From positions 1 through 11,176 of the forward strand of contig CAYYNB010000189.1 in the NCBI GenBank assembly GCA_964472565.1: a DNA stretch of 11,176 nt, in the 5' to 3' direction. Source of the stretch: DATAMF01 sp964472565. GTDB taxonomy: Bacteria; Chloroflexota; Anaerolineae; Aggregatilineales; Aggregatilineaceae. This document shows, in pieces, positions 1 to 6,639 of this stretch. The notes under the pieces were generated by a model. It was not told the DNA's origin, did not search any database, and saw nothing but the letters and a program-made list of their open reading frames with translations. How positions within the stretch are numbered: the first letter of the stretch is position 1; each line of letters opens with the position of its first letter. Position numbers and translations under genes: made by a program.

Positions 1-2
1 GG

Positions 3-590
3 CGGTTTGAGTTCGAGCTGCTGCCTGATGGGGATATGTGGTTCCTGAATCCGGTGGGTTCCAGCCGGATACGTCGCTGTAATGATGCCGGATTAGTTGC
101 TGCTTTTGAGCTTGTGAAGCAGACCGCTGAGCACACAGCCAAGGAGCGCGAACGCGAGCGCCGCCGCTGTCGATACGACTTTCCCTGGCAGTGCCCGCAC
201 TACCCGGATTGTCCGTGTCGCAAACCGCACGCGACACAAAACCGCCGAAACCTGGCAGTGATCTCGACGTCGTATTACGAATCTGTCTTGCAGCCAGTCG
301 GCCAGATGTCGCTGTTTGAACCCCGAATAACACACCGCAGCGTTTGGAAACATGGCACGACAGGTGAGGTCATTGATATCCCACTCCGCCCCTTCAATCC
401 GGCGCTGACCGTCTGCAAACAAATGGCGGTCGCAACCGTAGAATGGCTCAAACGCGATCAGGGCTGGAAGCCGCTTGCCTGGAAGATACGGCCTCTGGAC
501 GCGGGGCGAAAGGCAGGGGAGGCATGGGCCGAGGAAATGGCAATCAAACATGCAGAACGGTATCCGTCCTGCACATTCCACTTGTTGTAG
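3..590 (+). CDS. Hypothetical protein, 3' part only (truncated by window edge)
   Basis: The reading frame is open from the first bases of the window to a TAG at 588-590, so the true start lies upstream; the ATG at 36 has no convincing ribosome-binding site and sits inside apparently coding sequence. I do not recognise the family. Counting from that ATG, residues 31-45 are a highly charged Arg/Glu-rich stretch, followed by a Cys/His cluster (C53, H55, C59, C61, H65) that could bind zinc. The second half is rich in aromatic and basic residues. No signal peptide or membrane segment is visible in the part present. A strong intrinsic terminator begins 8 nt after the stop codon, which supports this being the real end of a transcribed gene. 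An overlapping minus-strand frame (93-674) reads through that terminator and is not believed. Confidence 0.6.
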   Translation, partial: RFEFELLPDGDMWFLNPVGSSRIRRCNDAGLVAAFELVKQTAEHTAKERERERRRCRYDFPWQCPHYPDCPCRKPHATQNRRNLAVISTSYYESVLQPVGQMSLFEPRITHRSVWKHGTTGEVIDIPLRPFNPALTVCKQMAVATVEWLKRDQGWKPLAWKIRPLDAGRKAGEAWAEEMAIKHAERYPSCTFHLL

Positions 591-597
591 ACGAGCT

Positions 598-636
598 AGG
601 CAGTGGGAGACGCGCATCTCCCACTGCCTGTTTTTT
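598..636 (+). terminator. Strong intrinsic terminator
   Basis: A perfect 13-bp inverted repeat (598-610 with 617-629) with a 6-nt loop is followed one base later by six T residues (631-636). It lies 8 nt after the stop codon of the upstream gene. The top of the stem and loop contain the 10-mer GACGCGCATC, which recurs in a similar hairpin at the other end of the window. Confidence 0.93.
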
Positions 637-837
637 GGGGATCGGTGGCCGGGATGATAACACACGGTGTGCATCAGGCGGAATCGCGTTTTACGGGTTT
701 AACGGGTCGGTTTAGCGTGTCAAACACACGTTGAAGGGAAGCACTGTTTCCTCGGAGCGATCCTTCGCTGGGCGGTCCTGTGCACTACACAACCTCAGCT
801 GAGCAATAACGCAGGCCCGTGGCAAGTTGCTGGTCAC
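637..837. other. Intergenic spacer without a visible gene
   Basis: Between the terminator and the candidate promoter of the next gene I see no credible coding sequence. There are only short dyads: CACACGGTGTG at 661-671, CGTGT/ACACG at 716-730, and the 10-bp palindrome CTCAGCTGAG at 794-803, which could be an operator. None is strong enough to name. Confidence 0.5.
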
Positions 838-866
838 TTGCTGGCATGGGAAACCAGCCCTAGAAT
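838..866 (+). promoter_or_regulatory. Candidate sigma-70-type promoter for the toroid protein
   Basis: TTGCTG at 838-843 (a weak match to TTGACA) is separated by exactly 17 nt from TAGAAT at 861-866 (one mismatch to TATAAT). Transcription would start near 873, giving a leader of about 37 nt before the ATG at 910. This is pattern matching only. Confidence 0.4.
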
Positions 867-909
867 ACTGTGACAGACGTGTTCACTGAATAGAGGGTAT
901 CCTGACCCT

Positions 910-1911
910 ATGAGCACTTGGCAGCAGCATCTGCGTTATGATCCTCTGTCGCCGTTACTTTCGTCCAATCACCCATGTATCTCCTATTTCACCCGGCGCG
1001 ATCTGCTTGACGAAGTCGTTGGGCCGATTAGCGACATCTGGGCGTTGCCTGAACCCCAGAAGATTCTTCGAAAACAACGTGAGGATGGAAGCTGGGACTG
1101 TCACGGGAAGAAGCAAGACGTTTATCCTCCGCATCACTATCCCCTCGTCGAAACCTGGAAGCAGTTCCGTGTACTGGTAGGCAAGTACGAGTTCGCCATT
1201 GAACATCCGGCAGCGCGGACTGCTGCCGAATACCTGTTGTCGTGTCAGACAGATGAAGGCGACATTCGCGGCATGATTGGCAACCAGTATGCCACCTACT
1301 ACACCGGCGCAATTCTGTCACTGCTGATCCAGGCTGGTTACCAGGATGATGAACGGGTAGAAATGGGCATGACCTGGCTGCTATCGATGAGACAGGATGA
1401 TGGTGGCTGGACCATTCCCATCCTTACCGCCGATTTGCCGTGGAAAAAGCAACTTGAACTGACCGGCCAGTATGCTGAACCCATTCAACCTGACCGACGT
1501 CAGCCCTTTTCGCACAATTGGACTGGCATGGTCCTGCGAGCCTTCGCGGTACATCCACGCTATCGCACATCCGATGCGGCGCGACAAGCGGCCCGTTTAC
1601 TCAAGACCCGATTTTTCCAGGCGGACTGTTATTCGTCGTATCAATCGGCTGACTACTGGGTGAAATTGGATTACCCTTACTGGTGGAACCATCTCCTGGC
1701 CGCGCTGGATTCGATTTCCATGATTGAACCGGACCCAGATGACCGGGATATCCGGCTGGCGCTGGACTGGTTTGTGGAGAACCAGCAGGACAATGGTTTG
1801 TGGAAAACATCGTATGTGACTAAAACGGAACGTGAGGATGCCAAAACGCAAGAGAAAAGATGGTGGATTAGCCTGGCAATCTGCCGGATACTGAGGCGAA
1901 TCCTCGCTTAG
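910..1911 (+). CDS. Squalene-cyclase/prenyltransferase-like alpha/alpha-toroid repeat protein
   Basis: This 333-residue protein carries repeated QW-like motifs typical of the terpenoid cyclase/protein prenyltransferase alpha-alpha toroid fold: QREDGSW at 56-62, CQTDEGDI at 112-119, MRQDDGGW at 160-167 and QQDNGLW at 292-298. A tryptophan-rich segment ending WWNHLLAAL lies around residues 255-265. At about half the usual length of squalene-hopene cyclase (about 630-720 residues), it probably forms a single toroid. A DPDD tetrad at 275-278 matches the cyclase DxDD pattern, but it lies in an inter-repeat linker, so I do not infer cyclase activity. No signal peptide or membrane segment is seen, so it is probably cytosolic. 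A candidate promoter lies 44 nt upstream. The start region is enclosed in a small hairpin (AGGGT 894-898, ACCCT 905-909) that could limit translation. The gene stands alone and converges with the minus-strand gene at 1975. The true substrate is unknown. Confidence 0.85.
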   Translation: MSTWQQHLRYDPLSPLLSSNHPCISYFTRRDLLDEVVGPISDIWALPEPQKILRKQREDGSWDCHGKKQDVYPPHHYPLVETWKQFRVLVGKYEFAIEHPAARTAAEYLLSCQTDEGDIRGMIGNQYATYYTGAILSLLIQAGYQDDERVEMGMTWLLSMRQDDGGWTIPILTADLPWKKQLELTGQYAEPIQPDRRQPFSHNWTGMVLRAFAVHPRYRTSDAARQAARLLKTRFFQADCYSSYQSADYWVKLDYPYWWNHLLAALDSISMIEPDPDDRDIRLALDWFVENQQDNGLWKTSYVTKTEREDAKTQEKRWWISLAICRILRRILA

Positions 1912-1974
1912 GGTAGCTAGCGCCGAATTGGAGGCTATTGGCGACACCCATCGGATTGGGAACGATAGTGGAAA

Positions 1975-2274
1975 TCATTCGTTGTCAGCTTGACTGGTTC
2001 CAGTTCCCAGCGACTCGCGCAAGACATAGAGCATGTTGACCAGCCATTGTTCAGGCCCATGCTCACGAATGGCCTGCGCGGCGGCCCGGACCCAGGTTTC
2101 GTCGTCAACCAACTTTGAGAAATTTGCAGTTATCCCTGCATAGAGGGGGTTGCAGAACATCGCCCGGACTTTCTCAGCAGTCATTTGACCGTCTTCGCTG
2201 GGGGTGAGATCGACATTGGGTTTGGGCAGCGGCTTTTGGTCGGGCCGTTTGAACTTCTTGGGAGTGGGTGACAT
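1975..2274 (-). CDS. Small hypothetical protein (99 aa)
   Basis: I do not recognise a named family. The N-terminal third is Lys/Pro-rich and probably disordered. The C-terminal two thirds (from MTAEKVRAM to VLRESL) look like a compact helical domain with well-spaced aromatic and hydrophobic residues (DDETWVRAAAQAI, PEQWLVNMLYVL), followed by a short polar tail. I chose the inner ATG at 2272-2274 over the one at 2287-2289 because GGAGGA (complement of 2282-2287) lies 7 nt before the inner start, an ideal Shine-Dalgarno, whereas it overlaps the outer ATG. The longer form would add only five residues. It converges with the toroid protein gene and diverges from the ssb leader; nothing in the context defines a function. 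Confidence 0.75.
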   Translation of the reverse strand: MSPTPKKFKRPDQKPLPKPNVDLTPSEDGQMTAEKVRAMFCNPLYAGITANFSKLVDDETWVRAAAQAIREHGPEQWLVNMLYVLRESLGTGTSQADNE

Positions 2275-2303
2275 CACATTTTCCTCCATGAGTTGATAGG
2301 TTC

Positions 2304-2309
2304 ATTGTA
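2304..2309 (-). promoter_or_regulatory. Possible -10 box for the small minus-strand gene
   Basis: On the minus strand TACAAT (complement of 2304-2309) lies about 30 nt upstream of the chosen start at 2274. No good -35 hexamer is found at the right spacing, so this is tentative. Confidence 0.3.
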
Positions 2310-2712
2310 CCCGCTGACTTGTGTTACACGCCACTGGTAGAGCGGCTCGCGTGCCTGTCGTGCAGCCGATGAGTCAGCCTCCTCACCACACTGTTTCGCG
2401 TGCAAGACACTGGGGGCGCTCCGAGGGCTGGCTATCGCTTTCCAGGCCAGGGGCAGCCATCCTCATACCTCGTTTCCTGCGGCGAACCGGGATCAGCCCA
2501 TTGGTTCCAGCCAGGCGCATCTCTCGTCTTACACCTGACAGTGATGGTCCGACACCAACCCGCTTGAACACTGCTTCCACGCCGGTCCGGTTTGACCACG
2601 TCCGATGCCCCGATTTTCTGGGTTCCCATTGTCCCGTGCTGCCCGACGCATCCTCCGGCTGCCCATTAAGCCGATTGGAATGCTGACAGTCTAGCAGGTG
2701 CGCCGGGCGTCA

Positions 2713-2802
2713 ACATCTGCAAGGCAGATGTCGCTGCGCCTGTTGGCGCCGGGCTTGTGCCGCCGAGCTGCTGCGCAGCCCGCTCATTGCCAACAGGCAG
2801 CG
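2713..2802. repeat. Nested inverted repeats (cruciform or RNA stem-loops) in the ssb leader
   Basis: A perfect 8-bp hairpin with a 3-nt loop (ACATCTGC 2713-2720, GCAGATGT 2724-2731) is followed by a long stem. In that stem 2732-2747 pairs with 2789-2802 (14 bp with a 2-nt bulge; core CCTGTTGGC/GCCAACAGG), enclosing smaller stems GGGCT/AGCCC (2751-2755 with 2777-2781) or, alternatively, GCTGC/GCAGC (2767-2771 with 2775-2779). A separate perfect 10-bp palindrome, TGACCGGTCA, lies at 2839-2848. Confidence 0.8.
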
Positions 2803-2865
2803 CCCTGCGGGTGACCCCCGGCTGTTCGCCCCTGCTGATGACCGGTCAGCCAATCGGCAATGGAG

Positions 2866-2870
2866 CCGGT
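2866..2870. repeat. Target-site duplication, left copy (CCGGT)
   Basis: These five bases directly before the transposon's TGT end are identical to 10160-10164 directly after its ACA end. A 5-bp duplication is the signature of Tn7-family insertion. Confidence 0.93.
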
Positions 2871-2989
2871 TGTAGGTTTTCGAAGTTATTGCGGCAGCAG
2901 GCCCTGTTTTCGGGCGTTTTTGTCAAAGTTATTGCGCCGGATTTTCAGAGTTATTGCGGGATTCCTGCGGCTGTGTCAAAGTTATTGCG
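2871..2989 (+). repeat. tnsA-proximal transposon end: terminal repeat plus four TnsB-type sites
   Basis: Four copies of a 14-bp motif (consensus TCAAAGTTATTGCG) lie at 2880-2893, 2923-2936, 2945-2958 and 2976-2989, spaced 43, 22 and 31 bp apart and all in the same orientation. The outermost is part of the terminal inverted repeat. The array ends 29 nt before the tnsA start codon, so the tns promoter must lie in or beside these sites. Binding of TnsB there could therefore repress the operon; that is an inference from layout. By Tn7 convention this is the R end. Confidence 0.92.
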
Positions 2990-3018
2990 AGAATCCTCTC
3001 TTCGCAGGACAAAAAGCC

Positions 3019-3624
3019 ATGATCAACACCGGTCCGATTCGGGGCGATTTTCCCAGCCTGAAATTGGGGCGGATGGTGCGGTATGGGTCCACCATCGAAC
3101 GGGACTTGCTGTACTTCCTGGAATACTGGCAGGCCGTGACCTGGTATCAGGAACAGCCCATGACCATTGAACGGATCATGCCAGATACCCACATCAGGCG
3201 TTACACACCAGACTACGAAATCCACGAAGGCACGGTCAAAACACTGGTCGAATGTAAACCCGAAGCCCGCCTGGAATCGGCACACGCTCAGCAGCAGCGT
3301 CAAATCGGACAGGCATGGGCTGAGGAAAACGGGTATCGTTTCGTCACCTTCACCGATACGGAGCTGCGCGCAGGACACCAACTGACGAATCTCAAGCTGC
3401 TTTGGCGGTATGCCCGCTTACGGGGGGCCTATCCAAAACAGCCCATTCTGGAACAGGTGAGACAAAACGGGACCAGTTCGGTGCATGAAGTGTGCCAACA
3501 ACTCATGGTGTCCCCTCAGGTCGTCGTGCCGGTGGTATGTTACCTGTTGTTTCATCACCACTTGCAGGCGGATCTCAATCACCCGTTTACGCTTTCACTT
3601 CCCCTTTGGAGCGTCGAAGGATAA
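3019..3624 (+). CDS. tnsA: TnsA-like transposase endonuclease subunit
   Basis: This 201-residue protein is the PD-(D/E)xK endonuclease subunit of Tn7-type transposases. In Tn7 the homologue cuts the 5' ends of the element while TnsB cuts and joins the 3' ends. The catalytic residues can be placed as E27 (in STIERDLLYFLEY), D65 (TPDYE), and E78 and K80 (LVECKP). The EQP segment at 45-47 fits the family. Residues about 140-190 look like the C-terminal winged-helix region. It is shorter than Tn7 TnsA (273 residues), mainly by lacking N-terminal and linker sequence. The frame is open upstream to 2860, outside the transposon, so I chose the ATG at 3019, which has AGGA nine bases upstream and lies inside the element. 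It is the first gene of the operon, four bases before tnsB. With these residues intact, cut-and-paste rather than copy-in movement is expected. Confidence 0.93.
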   Translation: MINTGPIRGDFPSLKLGRMVRYGSTIERDLLYFLEYWQAVTWYQEQPMTIERIMPDTHIRRYTPDYEIHEGTVKTLVECKPEARLESAHAQQQRQIGQAWAEENGYRFVTFTDTELRAGHQLTNLKLLWRYARLRGAYPKQPILEQVRQNGTSSVHEVCQQLMVSPQVVVPVVCYLLFHHHLQADLNHPFTLSLPLWSVEG

Positions 3625-3628
3625 CCCT

Positions 3629-5668
3629 ATGGCACGCATACAGGTCAAAGTTGGCACGCGTTACGTCTACCAGGGCCAGATTCACGGCATCAGGCAGCGC
3701 TTAGCTGACAACCGCTACCGGGTTGAAAACCTGAGTACAGGCGAAGAGTCGATTATCAGTTATGACGATATTCTGGTGGCCTGGTCTCAAGGCAAGCTCC
3801 GGTTCGAGGTCACCGGTCCCAATGTTATACGAGATACCGAAGTGGCGCTGAATACCCGTTATGCTGAGGACGATCTGGCTGATTTACCAGAGGCGGTGCG
3901 CGAAGAAACATGGCGGCGTTACCAGATCATTTTGCAGGTCAGCCAATTTGCCGGTAGTGAGACGTTTCAGATGCTCTCACGCAGCCAGATTGAAGCTTTT
4001 GTCGAGACCCAGGGTTGGACCCCGGCGAACAAGGATCAGGAAAAGGCGAAACGGTCGCGTGTGGGTGAAGCGGTGAGTGTGGGCAGCATTGAACGCTACC
4101 TGCAAGTCTTCATCGACAGCGGGGGCGATATTCGCAGCTTAATTCCGCAGGTGGGACAGCAGGGCGGCAGAAACAAGGGACGTCTGGACGAAGCGGTGGA
4201 GCGGATCATCGAAACGGTGTTACAGGAATACGCCAGCATCACCGAGCGGGTATCCACGGTTGACCAGGTAGTCACCGATGTGGTGAACCGGATCGCCGAT
4301 GAGAATCGCTTTCGTGAACCGCCTGACCGGTTACCGCTGCCCAGTGAGAGCACCATCCGCCGCCGCATCAAAAGCGCCGGTGAAAAACGGGTGCTTGGCA
4401 GACGTCTCTCGCGTCGCGAACAAAAAAGGCAGGCAGAAACCCAGCCCGGCCCGCGTCCGACGCGGATTCTGGAACGGGTAGAGATTGACCACACGCCGCT
4501 CGACCTGTTTGTCGTGGACGAGCAGGATGGCCTGCCGATTGGCCGACCGCACATTACTGCCTGCATTGACCGCTATTCCGGGTTGGTTCCCGGTTGGCAT
4601 GTGGGTTTCAACGAGGGGGGCTATGAGAGCATCATGTTGTGTTTGCAGCACGCTTTCCTGCCCAAACCAGACTACCGGGAATGGTATGGGACCGAACACG
4701 ACTACCCGGTGTACGGACTCTTCGAGAAGCTGTGCATCGACAACGGGCGGGACTTCAAAAGTGCTGACTTGAAAAATGCGCTGGCCGAACTGGGGATTAT
4801 TCGTGAGGAGATGCCTAAAGAAACACCCTGGTTCAAGGGCAGTATAGAACGCTACTTCCGCAGTGTCAACCAGCGTCTGCTCAAGGGCAAACCGGGTTAT
4901 ACGTTCGGGGATGTCGTGCAGTTAGGAGATTACAACGCCCAGCAGGACGCGGTCATTTCTCTAACCGCTTTTCTGGAAATCTTCCATATCTTCATGGTGG
5001 ACATCTACCCGCACACGTGGCACCAGGGGCTGGAAGCCATTCCCATGCAGCTCTGGCAGGAAAACGGTGCGGTATTTCAGCCGGACCTGTTCGAGGATGC
5101 CGAAACGTTGAAGCTGATTTTGCTGCCGAGTGCGGAACGGGTATTGCAGACTCGGGGGATTGAGTGGGAGCACAATTTCTACCGGGGACCGGAGTTAGTG
5201 CGGCTGCGTGAGTTGTACGGAAAAGAAAAAATCCGTTTCAAGTATAATCCGGATGATATTGATGTCATTTACGTGCGTGACCGGAGCAGTCCCACCGGTT
5301 GGGTTGCCTTTCACTCAACCAATGCGGACTACACACGCGGCATGTCCCTGGCTAAACACCGGATCATCCGCCGGTACATCAACGACCAGAAACAAGATGT
5401 AGATCGTTTCAGCCTGGCACGCGCCAAAGCGCACATCCAGCAGATCATTGAGCGCGAGTTCTTCACGACCAAAAAGCTGCGCCGCCGCAGCTGGTTGAAG
5501 CCGCTGTTGCAGAAGGCAGAAGCCACCTGGGAAGAAACACCGGTGGAACCCAGGCGGGTGGTTTTGTCGCCCGAACAAACCCCTTCAAATGAGGAAGACA
5601 ATCTACCGGATATGACCGGATGGAGCAGCGACTACGGGCTGCCCATTCGGGGTGAGGATCGCTTGTGA
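3629..5668 (+). CDS. tnsB: TnsB-like DDE transposase
   Basis: This 679-residue retroviral-integrase-fold (rve) transposase binds the repeats in both ends and performs 3'-end cleavage and strand transfer. The acidic triad can be placed as D287 (EIDHT), D371 (CIDNG) and E407 (SIERYF), giving D-x35-E spacing between the last two. N-terminal regions before residue 280 include a beta-rich start and helical segments expected to bind DNA (for example STIRRRI near 250). A C-terminal beta-barrel and charged tail follow the catalytic core. The start is the ATG at 3629, preceded by AAGGA at 3617-3621 with 7-nt spacing. The frame is open further upstream, but that extension only overlaps tnsA. Its last bases overlap the GTG of tnsC (GTGA), so the two are probably translationally coupled. 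Its length is close to Tn7 TnsB (702 residues). Confidence 0.95.
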   Translation: MARIQVKVGTRYVYQGQIHGIRQRLADNRYRVENLSTGEESIISYDDILVAWSQGKLRFEVTGPNVIRDTEVALNTRYAEDDLADLPEAVREETWRRYQIILQVSQFAGSETFQMLSRSQIEAFVETQGWTPANKDQEKAKRSRVGEAVSVGSIERYLQVFIDSGGDIRSLIPQVGQQGGRNKGRLDEAVERIIETVLQEYASITERVSTVDQVVTDVVNRIADENRFREPPDRLPLPSESTIRRRIKSAGEKRVLGRRLSRREQKRQAETQPGPRPTRILERVEIDHTPLDLFVVDEQDGLPIGRPHITACIDRYSGLVPGWHVGFNEGGYESIMLCLQHAFLPKPDYREWYGTEHDYPVYGLFEKLCIDNGRDFKSADLKNALAELGIIREEMPKETPWFKGSIERYFRSVNQRLLKGKPGYTFGDVVQLGDYNAQQDAVISLTAFLEIFHIFMVDIYPHTWHQGLEAIPMQLWQENGAVFQPDLFEDAETLKLILLPSAERVLQTRGIEWEHNFYRGPELVRLRELYGKEKIRFKYNPDDIDVIYVRDRSSPTGWVAFHSTNADYTRGMSLAKHRIIRRYINDQKQDVDRFSLARAKAHIQQIIEREFFTTKKLRRRSWLKPLLQKAEATWEETPVEPRRVVLSPEQTPSNEEDNLPDMTGWSSDYGLPIRGEDRL

Positions 5669-6639
5669 CCGGAATAGACACCCTCATTCAATCACCGGCA
5701 GAGATGTCACCGCAGGAACGTATTGCGCTCATATACCGGATTCGAGTCTGGTACCCGCGTATGAAGGGTATCTACGACGAGCTGGTGCGGGCCTACGAGA
5801 TGAATCCGTTCACTCCAGACCCGGAGTGTATTGCCCTGTTGGGCCGTTTTCGTACCGGAAAAACCACTCTGGTGGAATCGTTTTGCGACCAGCACCCGCG
5901 TGTTATCCGCGAAGAGACGACCATGGTGCCGGTCCTCAAAGCGGTAGTGCCCGCCAAAGCCAGCATGAATACCATGCTCACCGGCTTGCTGGCAGCCCTG
6001 GGTGACCCATTGGCTGAGCGGGGCAGTATGGGCGTGAAATACTACCGTCTGCAGCGGTTCATCGTGGATTGTGGGGTGAAGATGATCATCCTGGACGAAG
6101 CCAACCATTTTGTCGACCGGGACAGCGAGCGTGTCCTGCACGACGTGAGCAATACGATGAAAACACTCGCCAAAGAACAGAACATCGCCTGTGTGCTGGT
6201 TGGTTTACCCTACACCGAAGAGGTCCTCAAGGTCAATGAGCAGTTCGGCAGCCTCTTCGGAGACCCGCTCGTGCTGGAGCCTTTCCAATGGGACGAAGAG
6301 CAGCCGAAAACGGTTGAGGAGTTTCGCATCTTTCTTCATCAGGTTGAAGGGCAGTTACCGCTGGCGGAACGGTCGTGCCTATCGTCGAAAGAAATGGCCT
6401 GGCGCTGCTTTGTGGCCACCCATGGCAAAGTGGGGTACGTCATGCGCCTGCTGCGACGGGCGGCGGAAGATGCGGTACTGCAAGACGCACCGGGACTGTC
6501 ACGCGAGTTATTGTTCGCGGCGTTTCAACGCACGCTGGCGGGTAAGCGACGCAGCGTGGGAAATCCATTTGCCAACGATGTGCCCGACACCGCCGGTCCA
6601 GAGGAAGCTGAATACTGGCCGGTACGGCGGTTGGGGTAA
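5665..6639 (+). CDS. tnsC: TnsC-like AAA+ ATPase, transposition regulator
   Basis: This 324-residue AAA+ ATPase links the target-selecting protein (TniQ/TnsD) to the TnsA-TnsB transposase and in related systems also gives target immunity. Walker A is GRFRTGKT at residues 60-67. Walker B is IILDEAN, with D144 and E145. The following VLVGLP segment fits sensor 1. The start codon is GTG at 5665, overlapping the tnsB stop by four bases, with a GGTGAGGA purine stretch just upstream as ribosome-binding site. It is much shorter than Tn7 TnsC (555 residues), near the size of TniB and of the TnsC proteins of CRISPR-associated transposons. It lacks the long Tn7 terminal extensions used for contacts with TnsA and TnsD. 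Its stop overlaps the tniQ start by one base (TAATG). Confidence 0.93.
   Translation: MTGIDTLIQSPAEMSPQERIALIYRIRVWYPRMKGIYDELVRAYEMNPFTPDPECIALLGRFRTGKTTLVESFCDQHPRVIREETTMVPVLKAVVPAKASMNTMLTGLLAALGDPLAERGSMGVKYYRLQRFIVDCGVKMIILDEANHFVDRDSERVLHDVSNTMKTLAKEQNIACVLVGLPYTEEVLKVNEQFGSLFGDPLVLEPFQWDEEQPKTVEEFRIFLHQVEGQLPLAERSCLSSKEMAWRCFVATHGKVGYVMRLLRRAAEDAVLQDAPGLSRELLFAAFQRTLAGKRRSVGNPFANDVPDTAGPEEAEYWPVRRLG

Larger units (their letters stand above)
2310..2870 (+). other. Non-coding, structured leader of the ssb gene now at 10201, interrupted by the transposon
   Basis: This stretch holds no credible gene. It shares four collinear blocks with the leader of the cargo ssb: CCTCGTTTCCTG at 2468-2479, GGGCTTGTGCCGC at 2751-2763, GCGCCCTGCGGGTGAC at 2800-2815 and TGATGACCGG at 2836-2845. 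With the transposon and one target duplication removed, the 12-mer block would lie 439 nt before the ssb start codon, against 447 nt for its counterpart at 8962. The right part is full of nested inverted repeats. It could be a long regulatory leader, a structured RNA, a single-stranded-DNA promoter or an origin-like element; the sequence does not decide. The plus strand is pyrimidine-rich. Confidence 0.55.

Noticed and set aside
93..674. Minus-strand open frame of 193 codons
   Set aside because: It reads through the strong terminator at 598-636 and mirrors the plus-strand gene.
2334..2345. tRNA D-arm-like string CTGGTAGAGCGG
   Set aside because: No T-arm (GTTCGA-type), anticodon stem or acceptor pairing can be built around it.
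2321..2686. Plus-strand open frame of 121 codons
   Set aside because: Pro/Arg/Ser-rich composition without domain-like pattern, no ribosome-binding site, and it lies in the leader whose blocks are shared at the DNA level with another non-coding leader.
2880..2989. CRISPR array
   Set aside because: The repeats are only 14 bp, unevenly spaced, and mirrored in inverted orientation at the other end of the element; they are transposase sites. No cas gene is present.
2860..3018. Upstream extension of the tnsA frame
   Set aside because: It would begin outside the transposon and translate the end repeats; the ATG at 3019 lies inside the element and has a plausible ribosome-binding site.
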